NCBI RefSeq assembly: GCF_041296385.1
Contig: NC_091014.1
Span: forward strand, 62,938,578-63,002,577
From: Aphelocoma coerulescens
Taxonomy: Eukaryota > Chordata > Aves > Passeriformes > Corvidae
DNA length: 64,000 nucleotides
Direction of reading: 5' to 3'
In this document: positions 25,416-37,993 of the stretch, one piece after another
Numbering within the stretch: position 1 is the first letter of the stretch
How the letters are laid out: every line of letters starts with the position of its first letter
The notes under the pieces: generated by a model
The model's database searches: none
Told to the model about the DNA's origin: nothing
What the model saw: only the letters and a program-made list of their open reading frames with translations
Translations under genes and position numbers: made by a program

Positions 25416-27769
25416 AGAGATATAACAGGAAGGAGGAAAAGATAACCACTGAAATACTGCTGTTGTTCAGCCATCCTACATGGACACAAAGGATGGCTAG
25501 CACCATGTAGTTCAGGAATGGTTCCTTAGAACAGAGATGCTGTAACCTGCCCTGCAGGCCAGTGACAGCTCACTCATCTGCTCACCCTGCAAGGTCTGGT
25601 GCAGCTCCCACAGGTTTAGCAGCACTTGAAGTTCCCAGCTCCTGTCCACAGGCATGACCTCCCAGAAATATAACCCTGCCAGTGGGCACACTGTTAGGAG
25701 ACCTCAGAAAAATCATAACTTCACATCTAAGTTCCCATTACTGCAGAGGGTCTCCTGCAGAACACAGATGCTTTCCAGCCCAGCTGTTTCATGTTTAAAG
25801 TGTTCTCAACAGCCTCCTCCCTGAGGACCAAATTAATATCTATCAAAGGAGGATCTTTCAGTAGTCTGACTGCTATAGGTAGGAAACAACTTCTGCTCTA
25901 TCAGCAGTGCTTGCTAGTCCTGACTGACAGGACACTTGACATTTAAAATAAAAATCCTTATTTTCTTCTTCAACAGTGTTTCTTCTTTAATGGTAGCAAA
26001 GTTTAAATGGCAGGGTTCCAGCTTGAAGGAGCCATCGTTCTTTCTTTTTCCTAGCACTGGCTGCAAACCTACACACCACCCATCAAAATCCTGCTCTTTA
26101 ATTAAAGCTGTCTGTTATTACAAAACAAGTAAGACTTTATGATCAGTATTGGCAGCTTAAAGAGAGATTGGGCATTTTATATCACAAAAGAGTTAGTAGG
26201 CTTTGTTTTACAGATTTATAGTACTGAGTGTGGGGGGTGTTCTGCTGCCTTGTTTGTTTGTTTTTAAGAATAGAAGCATGAACCTGAGGCTTGAAAAGAT
26301 GCAAATTTAAGCTCCTCAGTGTTTATTTAGGCACTCTTCAGTTTGAAGAGTCAGACTATCAATTGCCTAAATGCAGACACCCCAAGTTGATTATCGAAAA
26401 TATGATTCAGCTTTTATAAAAACTGCCAAAAATTCATGCACTGAATGGTTGAAATTGCAGATGTGTGTATAGTTTTAAAAATAAAAAACACACCATGCAC
26501 ATATAACCCTTTCTTGAACTCAAGAAACAGGTGCTTGAGAACAGTGGAGGGAGAAAAAAAAAATGGAGTGCCTTTGTGAAACAAATGTAAAGAAATCCAC
26601 AAGTCATATTGCCTGGAGGATGAACTGCCCAGCCTGATGCAGAACTTGATCAAGGATCAGCAGCCTTTGGCTAGCAATGACCTTAGCTGCCACAGGGTTT
26701 AGACCCTGCCCAGCAGAATTTCTGTCTCGATCACACAGATATCTACTATCAGGGCAGAAGGAGAACAGCACTGGCAGGACTTTGTGTTCAGTGCTGCTGT
26801 CACTGAGGGTTACACATTAAGTACCGTGCACTAAAAAAGCTGGTCGTGTGTCAAATACTACTCCAGTGTGTGATCTCACCAGACAGTGAAACAAACAACC
26901 TTTCCAAACAAGTCTTCTACCCTGCTTTCAGTAGAAACATCCTGGGGTTTGATCTGGCGTACCTCTCATCCTTCCCATAAGCTTGCACTAAGCCCAGACA
27001 CCATGGATGCATACAGAGCTAGTACTTTGTCAACAGCAGGTATCACCACAGATTTCCTATCCCTGACTGTCAAAACGTTTCCAGCTTACAACTTTGTAGC
27101 AAGTTTCATGTCAAACCTGCTACTGGCCCAGCAAGCTAATGAGCAGCAGTGTGACAGCACTTGATGGTGACAACACTGGGGAAGAACATCCCCACCTTGT
27201 ACCTGAAACAGAACATGGTTTTTGAAGCCATGACACTGGAGCTGCTTCAGATGAGCCAGCCCTACCAAACCCATCCCACAGCAAAAAGGCTTGCATTTTG
27301 AAGCCACCCCAAGTGGTCCTCTGTACCATGAGAGATGGATACTTCCAGACACCCACGTTGGACTTGTACAGCCTTAACTCTGCAGAAATTCACACAGGAA
27401 CCCACAGAAATGGTTTTGGCACCTCATTTTGTATGGAGCAGTACTTCCATCAGCACTGGTACTCTGGGACCCTTCCTCTGAGGAAAGACGCATTTCATTT
27501 TATGTCAAAACAAGGGTGAGGGTGGGTCACTTGGTTTTGACTCGTGTCAAAGGCAGACAAAGTTTGTTTTGAAGCCATGCTGAAAGCTGCAGAAAGGCAA
27601 AAAGGAGACAGGATATGAACAAGATCAAATAAATATACAATTACAAGCACATGTAGCATGCATCTAGACAAATTGTTTTAAGACACCCCATACTTGAGAG
27701 CTGCTGTTCCACTTCCTATGACAAGCCTTTTGTCACAGCGCCAGTAAACATTACTTCACTCAGCTTTAT

Positions 27770-27786
27770 AAAAATAAATAAATAAA
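27770..27786. repeat. AAAT/AATA tetranucleotide repeat
   Basis: About four copies of AATA. A short simple repeat. Confidence 0.8.
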
Positions 27787-29404
27787 CAATGAGTGGTACT
27801 GGACTAAGGTTCAGGACCCAAAATAGCAGTAGATGGAAACACCTGTATCCTAAGACCAGGTTTTAAACAAAAACAAACTTGTGAGCTTGTATCTCCCCTC
27901 TGCATCCTTCCAGAGATGCAGGGACTTGTGGAACAGGTTATCTAGCAAGAGGTATGGTGGCTCTCTCTCCTCATGAGTCCTGGGAATACAGGGGAGACTC
28001 TCAAACCAGTGTTGCCATCATTTGCCTGTGAACTGATCTTTCAGCTTCTTTTTTTAGCCCTCTCCCACTCAGAGCACCCCTCTCCTTCATCTCTACCTCC
28101 TCTCTGTACCTTCCATTTCCAGGCCTTTGCTCCCAAGCAGGTGAAAGAGAGGCCAAGCTACTCATCCCCTTGCAGGACATAAAGAAGATCAGCAGAACTG
28201 GGAATGAAGCCGCAACCTGTGGGCAAAGACTCTGGAGGAGCAGAGCCAGAAAAGCAAGGGAGCAGAAGGGAAACAACAGGAGGAGGCAAAGTCACAGCAC
28301 CTGGAAAGGGATAAAATAAACCAGTGACAGATAAGCAGCATATTAAGATTGTGCAAGAACTTCCTCCATCCCCAGCTGTGCATTTTTGCCAAGTGTCACT
28401 GACTTTTGTGAATTGCCATTTAAATCTCGGCACATTACAGTGCTCACCCTCACAACAGCTCTGGACTTTCTCTCATTTGTTCCTCCCCACCTGAAACACA
28501 CAACCACTTCCATCTCACCATGGCAGGTGAAGAGAAAACCACACAGGGAACACAAACGTGCTTGCCATGGGAACATGAATATTATATATCTGGGCTAGTG
28601 GGAGAAAGGAAAAATTACCAAGAATTAACATAAATCAGAATCTAGAAAACAAGAAAGAGTTAATAGAAAATACAATTCAGAGGGAGAAGGAGTGCTTCTG
28701 AGTTTTTCAGGATCCAGAGGAATGTTAATTATAGATCAGGCCATTGCTTGGCTGCAGTTATTGGGGGGAGAAAAAAGAAGATCAAAATGTTTAATTGAAT
28801 ATTCCTGGGAGGGGGCGGTTCTGAATTACTGCTTTTTATATAAGAACAGATGATACAGCCATCCCACAGGATGCTAATGAAATGACTTTTATCCCAACAA
28901 TAATGGAAGAGAATATAAAACAGCTACTCAAAGTTGGCCATTTTAATTAGTAGAACTAGAAAACTTCCATCTATAAAGTCTAAACAGAGCTTCTAAGGAG
29001 CTCTTGAAACTATTTTCAGTAGGAGACAATACTGATGGACTGTAAAAGATAATATGAAAATATTTAAGTGTAAACAAGGCAATCAAAGTAACATCAAGTT
29101 AACCTACCATTTATTTATGATGAAGGGAAGCAATGGAAAAGGGAAGAGAGTAGTTAAGAGTCCAGGAACTTCCAAAAGAATGAGAAATCTAATTTATGTT
29201 TATAATTCCACAATAACTGATAACCTAGTTTCTCAAATTTTATCTCTTTCTGAAATAATATTACAAGCTTAATACCCCTTAAGGCAATTGACTTGGTGCT
29301 ATACAAAACAAAGCCGGAGCAAGATGAAGTCAAGAGGCCTCATTCAGTGTGACAAGGAAATCAGAAATCTCCATATGTGAAACAAAAATGAGCTGATCAT
29401 GCCA

Positions 29405-30480
29405 CACATTTTCAGTGGGTTCCCATAGGGATCAGTTCTTGGCCCCAGACTCTAATATTTTATCAGTGACCTGAGAGGAAAAGCCACCACCACTGAAGGT
29501 TGCAGATAATGCAATATCAGCAGGGGCAGTGAGTAACAAAAAGGTCAGGTCACAAAACCAAAACACAGAGAACTCGGTAAGCAGCCATAAACAAGAGACA
29601 TGTCTTAAGTAAAGCTGAAGGTCAAAAAAAAAAAAAAAAAAAAGTATCTTATGGTGCAAACCAAAAGGCTCCAAGTCACACTTGGGCGACTGACAATCAG
29701 AAACCAAGGCCCCAGGACTCTGGGAGAGACATGGCTGAAGAAACCCCTGTGGGACAGGTACCACAAGCACTGGGTCCTGGGGACAAAATACTGCAGATGT
29801 GTGCTCATACTCCAAATGCAGGAGACACCTGCTGAAGTTCAGGTTGAGCCCCTCAGCCAGTGCTGGGGTTTCACACAGTTCCAGGAGCAGTCAAGCACTG
29901 GGGACTCTTGCATGGCCATCCCACACTGTAGGGCCAGCACCCAAAGAACAGCAGGGAGGTACTGCAGAAATTTTGCCTTTTTTATCTGTTTAGGACTTCT
30001 TTGGTTTGTACTTGTTTCCTAAATGAGGCTTCATATTTAAAAGAAGTGTCCCTATAAAGCTCAACCCCCAGCTACAGCTTTGTACTGCAGCCTCATGCCA
30101 ATCACACAAGCTGCTGCATAAGTCTGTGCTCCCTGCAAAACCCAGAGCACATGAGTTTGAGGACTTCAGAAGACAGAGAGGTGTGAAGCACACATTTCTC
30201 CATGCTCATGGTGGATGCAGCTGCTACTGGCCACAGCCAGGCTCCCCTCCTACACCACCAAATTTCAAGAAAAAGGAAGTTGAACAACTGGAGAAAGTTC
30301 AGAGAATCACAAGAATCACTACAGAAAGGGAAATCTTGCCTCAAAATAAAAGCAAAGGAGAAAAGAAGAAACCAATGTATTTAGCTTATCAAAGAGGAAA
30401 CAAATGCAGAACATTAATGTTCTTAAGTAATGAAACAGGGAATAAGACTCAAGAGGATGGCAGTAATGAGTATTTTGCGC
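29405..30480 (+). repeat. Ancient CR1/L3-like LINE relic with a reverse transcriptase trace
   Basis: Around 29417-29475 the translation still suggests the reverse transcriptase string QGSVLGP..LFNIFINDL (here GSVLGP, then YFISDL with stops). About 40 bp on, GGTTGCAGATAATGCAA resembles the catalytic FADDTK region with the second Asp lost. Near 30275-30315, AACAACTGGAGAAAGTTCAG and the following text, and near 30380 TTTAGCTTATCAAAGAGG, resemble the 3' part of the same family. A run of 20 A interrupts it at 29624-29643. It is non-functional. Continuity between the parts is inferred. Confidence 0.55.
29624..29643. repeat. Poly-A tract (20 A)
   Basis: An uninterrupted 20-A run on the plus strand inside the LINE relic. 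It may be a remnant tail of a nested retroposed insertion, but no second element is recognisable upstream. Confidence 0.9.
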
Positions 30481-30830
30481 CAAACCACTACACTCTACCA
30501 GCTTGCAGCTAAGTTTTCAAGCTGGAGCCAGATCCACTCATTGCGGTTCACATTATTAAAAAAGGGGAGAACAATCAATCGTGAAGGAACAGTGCGAATT
30601 CTTTGACCCAAGCCATTCTTAACTGAAGACTAGAGACCGCCCTAAAAAGATATGCAGGAATTCAAACAGGAAACAATCTGGGGAAGTTTTATAGCCCTTC
30701 ATTTACATAAGGCTAAAATAATTCATCATAATTGTTTCCTTTGGCCTTCTGGCAGCAAAACAAGGCTGTTTACTTGAAAGGCAGCGTGCTCTGGAGAAAC
30801 TGATGCAAACCCAGAGCTGGGAAACTTGCT

Positions 30831-30878
30831 GATACGGCTTTGCATTCCTGTATTGCAGATAACTTGATATCCTTATCA
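30831..30878. promoter_or_regulatory. GATA motif cluster
   Basis: Four GATA cores in 48 bp: GATA at 30831, AGATAA at 30857, GATATC at 30866 and TTATCA (reverse TGATAA) at 30873. The flanking 30660-30930 is non-repetitive and may be a regulatory block. Function is inferred from motif density only. Confidence 0.3.
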
Positions 30879-31855
30879 GGAAGGCAGCTGGGGAACACAG
30901 TTCAAGAACCCAGGTTTAAGACCAAAGGTTGTTCGTGTTAGACACAACTGCCCCGCTCACAAGCCCGCTCCAAACAGTGCTCGGCAAACTTCAAGTGGCC
31001 GGCACATCCCACAACATTAGTCCACTGAAAGCCTTTTCCCTTGTTTGTTTTTAAGGCTGGGTTCTCCAGCTCTGCTGCACAAGTGAGTCAGCTTTCCTCC
31101 CCACACCAGAAGGCTGGTGAGGGCACTAGCTGGGAGATAGAGCCCCTACCACTTGCCATCACTCCAAGAGCCACACCTCAACAGCAAGCTGGGAGAGGGT
31201 CTCAGAGGAAAGATTTGGCAAGCTTGCGTTGGACTTCAGGGTTTCTCTATCAAAGAGACTGAAAACACAAACACACACTCATGCAAACTATCCCCTGTCT
31301 TTCTGAAACTGATTTGTTCCTCAGGATCGGAGGGGCAGCTGCATCTGCAGCCACAGCATGAGCAAATGCCTGTGACAAACTGCAAGGACTCACAAGCACA
31401 GAGCACTGTGATCATTTTCAGAGTCCACATTTAATTTCCACATCCAATAGATGGTCAATTTCAGTGGTGATGGGAGACTCCCCATGAGGCCAAGTGAGAG
31501 GAATGCTGAGGTGCATGAGGAAATTAAAAGGGAGCTTCCATGTGAAGGCATTTGCTTCAAAAGAAGTCATTTAGTAGTTGCTCATTTCAAAGTCTCTTTT
31601 AAGTCTTCTAGTTAGTAAAGCTCCATGTGTCTGGGCATCTCTTTCAGGACCAATCATCCTTTCCAAGTGCCAAGTTTGCAGCAGCAGAAGGCTGGCCGTA
31701 GCAGAGAAATCAAAGGCAAGTAACTTTACTCTTGCTTTAAATCTGACAAAGAGCATAAACACAAGCATGCAATGTGCAACCCTGTTCAAACACACAGAGA
31801 GAGGTTACTTGTGTTCTTATTTTACATTAGAAACAAGCTTTTTTTTAAAAAAAGT

Positions 31856-31895
31856 TTTTAAAGCTTTTTTAGTTTGATAAAGAAAAGCTTTAAAA
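31856..31895. repeat. AT-rich inverted repeat
   Basis: Arms 31856-31868 (TTTTAAAGCTTTT) and 31883-31895 are perfect reverse complements of 13 nt with a 14-nt spacer. They are A/T-rich, so the match could arise by chance. Confidence 0.6.
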
Positions 31896-32889
31896 GCAAC
31901 CAGCTGACAGAATGGAAGGAGAGGGAGCATTTAAGGAAAGCAGGAGCTTCATCCAGTTTTAAAGATTAATTACAAGATTAACGCCAGCAGGCGATGTGAG
32001 TTGCTGGCACTGAAGCAGAAGGTGCTCCAGCCAGCACACACTCACGCAGCCCTGTGCAGCATCTTCCCCGTCCACATCTCCCAAATGCTAATGCACAAAC
32101 AAAGCCGCTTTCACTTGCAGCACTGAAATTTAATTAACTGGATACACCGAGCAAGCGAGTGAGCTGTGCAACGTGGAAGATGCCTCTCCCAAGACTGCTG
32201 AAAGAGCCTGCCAGCATCCTGGGGACAGCGACGGCGCAGGGAAGGATATATCAGACATTGCATAAGCAAAGGCACACGTCATTGCTCATTCCCGCTATCC
32301 CGGCCAGGGCTAGCTCAGACCCCTGCCAGCCACGGCCAAGATCTACTCCAGCTATTCAGAGGCGGCTGGGTGCCTGAATGGGGGAGAAAGGAGGGGAGAC
32401 CTGGCCTGGGGGTGTGCCTGGGGAAGGACATGGGACCTGTCCCAGCACCCAGCCAGTACCTCCAGGGGCCCCTTGGCTCCTGCTTGTGCAACCATTACCC
32501 CACAGCTTAGAAGCAGGGGGAGTAGGTTGGGAAATGTGGTTTTTCCAGACTTTATCAACACATTTTCCTTCTTCTAAGGAAAGAAATATGGCCTGGTGGT
32601 TAGAGGGCTGGGCAGGAGCTGCTGTCCCACACTGCCTGGGCCTCTCATCCCCTGAGGCAAAGGCACCCTTTGCCTCTTCGTTCCACACACCCAAGGGCAG
32701 TACGAAGCGATACTCTCCAGTCACAAGGGAGGGATCTCAAGGATAGTGGTAGGGGAGATTGCATCACATTCAATGCCAAAATTATCAGGATCATAAGAAA
32801 ACCAGAGACAGCTGGGACACAGAGAAAGCCCCTTGTTGCAGGGCACAGCACTGGACACTGCACCAAGGCCAGGAGTGAGAGACACACAT

Positions 32890-33440
32890 GCAAGCACTTG
32901 GAACTGTTTAGGTTGGAAAATACCTTTAAGATCATCAAGTCCAACCCAGCATTGCCAAGTCCAACACTGAACCTTGTCTTCAAGAGCCACATCTGCATAT
33001 CTTTTAAAAATCCCTGGGGATGGTGACTCAACCCCTTCCCTAGACAGCTTGTTCCAATGCCCGACAACCTTGTTAGTAAAGAAAATTTTCCTGTTTTCCA
33101 ATCTAAAACCTCTTCTAGGGAAACTTGAGGCCATTTTTTCTTGTCCTACTGCTTGTCACTTGGGACAAGAGACCCACCCCACATTGCTATGACCTCCTTT
33201 CAGATAGCTGTACAGAGAGCAAGAAGGTCAACCCTGAGCCCCCTTTTCTCTAGACTAAACAACCCCAGCTTCCTCAGCAGTTCCTCATAAGATCTGTGCT
33301 CCAGATCCTTCACCACCTCCACTGCCTATCTCTGGACTTGCTCCAGCACCTCAATGTCTTTCCTGTCGTGAGGACAAACACTGGATTCAAGATGCCACCT
33401 CAACAATGCCACATACAGTACTTCAGGCTCTGAGGGCTAT
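32890..33440 (-). repeat. CR1 LINE fragment, minus strand
   Basis: The plus strand reads the reverse complement of a CR1 3' region. It begins with TTTAGGTTGGAAAATACCTT and AGATCATCAAGTCCAACC, then GGGGATGGTGACTCAACCCC, CAGCTTGTTCCAATGCCCGA, AACCTCTTCTAGGGAAACTTG, TTTCTCTAGACTAAACAACC and CTTGCTCCAGCACCTCAATG. About 550 bp are present in the expected order, making it the best-preserved CR1 in the window. It lies in the same orientation as CREB3L2. Confidence 0.93.
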
Positions 33441-33748
33441 CCAGACGTAAAGTGCAAGCTCAGGAGCTCAGAAATCAAAATCTGTATTCAAATTTCAGGT
33501 GCTGTGATTTCTTCCATGCAGCCTGTAAGCCACCTGTGGTGCATGGCCACACAAGACCCCACTTCCAGGCACCAATCCAGCACAGCCCCCTGCATTACAC
33601 ATAGAGCACCCAAAGGGAGGAAAACTCTCCCACAGCTAAATGAGTCTGTTTGGCTCTAGGGAAACACAGGTACAGAGCCAGAAAAGTAATCAGGGGAACC
33701 TTGTACTGCTTATCAGCAATGTGTAAACTCCAGAGCCAGCTAGGACTA

Positions 33749-33801
33749 TATATACATAGATATATATACATGTGTATGTGTGCTTGTGTGTTTGTGTGTA
33801 T
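33749..33801. repeat. TA/TG microsatellite
   Basis: A TATATA-rich stretch passing into TGTGTG repeats. A compound imperfect dinucleotide repeat. Confidence 0.85.
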
Positions 33802-34215
33802 TAAATATAGATCATTTTTTTAACACCACACCGTTGGCTGCATTACATTTTGGATGAGCATCTGCTACAGACCATCTGGACTGGGAGGGAGGGAGACCAA
33901 AATGCTATGGGACTTTTGAGGAATTTGAAACTTGCAACGGATTTTACACCAAAAACTGTTGCATAAGGGACACTGACAAATGTGTGTATCAGGAAGGTTC
34001 TTTAACTAAGACAAGGAAAAAAAAGAAAGAGAAGTGATCCTAAAACTGCTGCTTCCTGTGGGGGTTGGAGCTGGCTACTGACGACAGTACTGACTTCACA
34101 GCACTTAAATTCAGCATCATGAAATGGAACCAAACCAAGTTGTCAGGACATGCATCAGTGTGCCAGAAGATCAAGTGCTGAACTGATGTTGCCCCAATGA
34201 ACTGAAAGTGGTACC

Positions 34216-34222
34216 TGACGTC
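34216..34222 (+). promoter_or_regulatory. CRE-like site (TGACGTC)
   Basis: TGACGTCC matches 7 of 8 bases of the palindromic CRE. It is one of few TGACGT cores seen in intron 1. Function is unproven. Confidence 0.3.
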
Positions 34223-34399
34223 CAGTGGGTTAGCACAGAGTATCTGACGCTTCCATCAAAAAATAAAAGCACATCAAAGCCACACAAGTTCTTATTCATT
34301 AAATTAACACACAAGAACAAATGGTTCCTGTGTAAGCATTCCGACCCTTCTGACCATGAGAGCTTCACATTCGTAATGTTTATGTGTAGACAGAATGTC

Positions 34400-34676
34400 A
34401 ACCACTTCCCTGGGCAGACTGTTCCAATATTTCACAACCTCTTCCACAAAACTATTTTTCATATTATCTTACCTAAACCTAACCTGATACAATGTCAGGC
34501 CATTTCCTATTGGTTGTTACCTGGAAGAAGAGACTGACCCAACCTCCTTTCAGGTAGCTATAGAGAACAGTAAGGTCTCCCCTGAGACTCCTTTTCTCTA
34601 AGCTAAACAACCCAGCAACCTCAGCCACTCCTCAGAAGATTTGTACTCCAGACCCTTCAGCAGCTTCTGTTCTCCA
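34400..34676 (-). repeat. Second CR1 LINE fragment, minus strand
   Basis: The plus strand shows ACCACTTCCCTGGGCAGACT, TTCCAATATTTCACAACCTC, ACCTCCTTTCAGGTAGCTAT, CCTTTTCTCTAAGCTAAACA and CTCCAGACCCTTCAGCAGCT, the same block order as the CR1 at 32890. The CR1 3' end is missing. Being about 1 kb away in the same orientation, it may be an independent insertion or part of one broken element. Confidence 0.88.
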
Positions 34677-37600
34677 GAGACGAGAGCAAAGTTTTACAAA
34701 CTAGAAGATTTTATAAATCAAGGCTCACAATAATCACATCTTATGCAATAATAATACAAAGACTCAGACATGCCAAAACTAAAACCAAGAGTTTTTCGGA
34801 ATTTCTGAGCATGCTCCTCTCTGTGCCTCTATTTTTACGGTTTTTTAAATTTTCTCTGGTTGCAAGAGCTGCAAAGTCTAACAAAGGAGACTAAAGAACA
34901 CGAAATAAGTTCAAGTTTGCAGAGTCCGCAAACTTCCTCAGAGAAGTGTTGAGTGTGCAAAAACAGCAAGGGATTTAAAATCACTGCTCTGTTCTACCAA
35001 CAAGTTGTGGTTCCAGATGGCTTTGGAAGATCTGGTCTTCAGCAAGTCAGAATGAGCATGGCTGGCACTAATGCCAAAGGAGAAGAACTCGGTATTTCAG
35101 TAATTCTGTAAGCTGAATTGTACCTGTCTTGTAACAGTAGCAAGTACACATACACTGGGAACTCAACCATAGGACAGTAGAGAGAAATAGCTCCTCTTTT
35201 GGAAAGAGCAGCTGTCCCTCTTTTCCCCACTCAGTCATCTTTGTTTTTCCAATAATGCAATAAAAAATATCTAGTAACATATCAAAAGGTCCAATAGGGA
35301 ATAATTTTGTAAAAGGAACACACTAGACCGTTTTACAGAAAGATGTAATAGTTTCTTTCCATGAAAGGCTTCTGTTACACAAGCCTCCAGTCTGAGCTCT
35401 ATGGGGACAGCCAGGCACACCCAGAAAAGCCTGCAAGCAGATGGAGATAATAGAAATTTAAATGGACCATCCAGCTTTTAGCATAACCACCGCATGTGCT
35501 ATTCTACAAGCTGCCAGGTGAGTGGGATGGGGGCAAGGAGTAGAAGAGATCATCAATCTCCCCATCCTGCCTACAGCACTACAATCTCTGCTGCATGTAG
35601 CTGCAGTTAGACTTACTCCCCTTATGACAGGATTTGTTAAACCAGTCAGGAAAGGTCAGGACAGAACATGGAAATAGATTTAAACCAGATTCCCACGCTA
35701 ATAGCAATTCAAACTGCATATTCCCTAAATAAAATGTAAATATTAAATAAAAGCAGTGACAATCTGATATGCTTTTAAAGGTTTAGTGCTCTAGTCATTC
35801 TTATTTAAGCAGATGATTTGTCTGATTCTGATGTAAATCCATTCTTAAAAGTTCAAGCACTAAACAGGGATACATGCTGAGAATCAGCCTTTTTTGATGT
35901 ATAGAAATTTGTATTCCTGGCTTTTCTGTCAATAAGATAGAGGCCATACACACAGAGCTGCACCTGCAGGAGCAACAGCTGGACAGGACTTTTCACACCA
36001 CATCACGGTATTACTAGGCAATGCATTGTATTATCAGACAACACCACTACTCTGCACCTCCAAGAAGGGCAACTGGGCCAATAAGTAAATGGGCTACAGA
36101 CCCAGCCAAGGGCTGTGAAATCTCCCACTGACAAGGGATGTCCATGCATGTATTCAGGTGTTCTCCTGGGACACTCTGAAGTTGGTGTTCTGTATAGGGA
36201 AAACATCCAGCACCTAAGGAGGACTAAAGAGAGGGTCCCTGCCAGGACTTAAAAGAATCTGAACACAGACCTTCTAAAGCCTTCAGTGATGAGATGAGCA
36301 TGAAGAAGACACAGAGACACAACTGGAGAGCAAAACAGGAATGTGCACAGCTCCCCATCTTGCATTTTAACACTCAAATTCCCATGGCAGTGGCTCTTTC
36401 CTTCCTAAAAACAAGAGCACACTTGTGAAACTGGTGCAGGAACACCGCAGGCAAGCTTCCTGTGCTGATATATGGTGGCACAAGAGCACACTTGTGACCC
36501 TATGAGGAGAAGAACCCCAGGGATGTTGGGGAAAGGGACAATATTTCACCAAGAACACCCCAGGTGTTTTTTGTGTAAGATACCTATCTAGCCCCAGGAT
36601 ACCTGAACCCTTCAGAGACTGCCCAAAAACTCAGACAAACAAGTTCTAGAAAAAAATCCAGAAAAACAGCCCTGGTTTAAGATAACATTGTGCTACCTGC
36701 AGGACCATCACTCTCATGATGGCAGGAGCAGGCCCTCACCCCTGTCACTTCTCAGGAAGGGACAAGGTGCACAACTGGCCTTCCTGGGCAGGGTTAAGCT
36801 AAAACACTGGTGTGTAAGGCCCAGGCACCACTTCCCACGACAGTCCCCAGCAGAAACACGAGAGGGACAACTGGAGGCAGCAGCATGGAAAAGCAACACT
36901 GCGCAAAGAAAGACCAAGTATATACCCAGAGCAGCTTCAGGCCTGCTTCAGCCCAAAGCACAAACACAGAGTTGTTGTCCTTGGAAAGAAGTGAGAGCAT
37001 CCCCACCAACATCCCAGCCATGCTCTCACATTTTATATTTAACTACCAGTACCCCATGTGTTAACCCCTCCCTGGATTTACATCATCCCTTTGGCAGAAT
37101 AAAACCACACAGATTCAGTGGGGTTTGGTTAAAAGTTATGCACACATGCAAGGCTCAATGGTCCCAGGGTCTCAAAAGCCTGACTGTTGCCGCTGACCCC
37201 TGCCCCTTCCCCTCCAGATCCAAAGGAAACACAGAGACATTTGTTGTGAAACCGTTCCACCACAGGCACACAGAGTGGGGACTGTGCAGGCAGGGTGGAA
37301 AGCAGAGGTGGGCTCCCCGCTGGAGGGGAGCTGTGCTCCATCTGCCTTTCAGATGGATTTCTGAGGCTCTTTCTTCCTTCAGCACAGCTTGTCCAAGGCA
37401 CATAAACAGAGAAAGTGAGACATTTCTGAGCAGAGGCAGAAGCAGTTTCATCGCCCTGTGGAGAAAGAGCAGTAACTCCCGCCTCTCCCCCATCCACGCC
37501 CCAGCAGAGTCCCTGCCGAGGCCGGGGCTGGCAGGGATCCAGCCCACCCCGATACCGCGCCAGGAGCCTGCAGCTGCAGGAATGTCTAGGAGCGGGCGCA

Positions 37601-37986
37601 TGCAGCTTTTTTTAATTGCATGCCTCTGCTTCCACCGTCTAAGACTGCCCTGCCTGGGTACATTTTAGGTTCGGCTTCTTTTTTGTCTTTCTTATTTCTT
37701 TCCCAAGTTCTACTTTTAAGTGGATGGGGAAGAGGAGGGGCAAGAGGAGCAATTATAAGGCAGCCTATTGTGATGGCATGCTCCTCTGCCTATTCTTAGA
37801 CTTTGAAGGGACACTCTCTGGACTAAATAACCACAGTCTTGTCCTACCCTCATTTTTGGGTAACACTTGGGTTTTTTCAAACTCTGAGGAACTATTTTTC
37901 TTTGTTGATAGTGGTGAAGGAAGCATGGATCTCAGACAACACAAACCAGTGCGAACAAAGCTGAAGGAACACATTTCAGAAAACCT

Positions 37987-37993
37987 TGACGTG
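37987..37993 (+). promoter_or_regulatory. UPRE-like core (TGACGTG)
   Basis: TGACGTGC contains the TGACGTG core recognised by ER-stress bZIP factors including the CREB3 family. It lies in intron 1 of such a gene. A single short motif is weak evidence. Confidence 0.3.
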
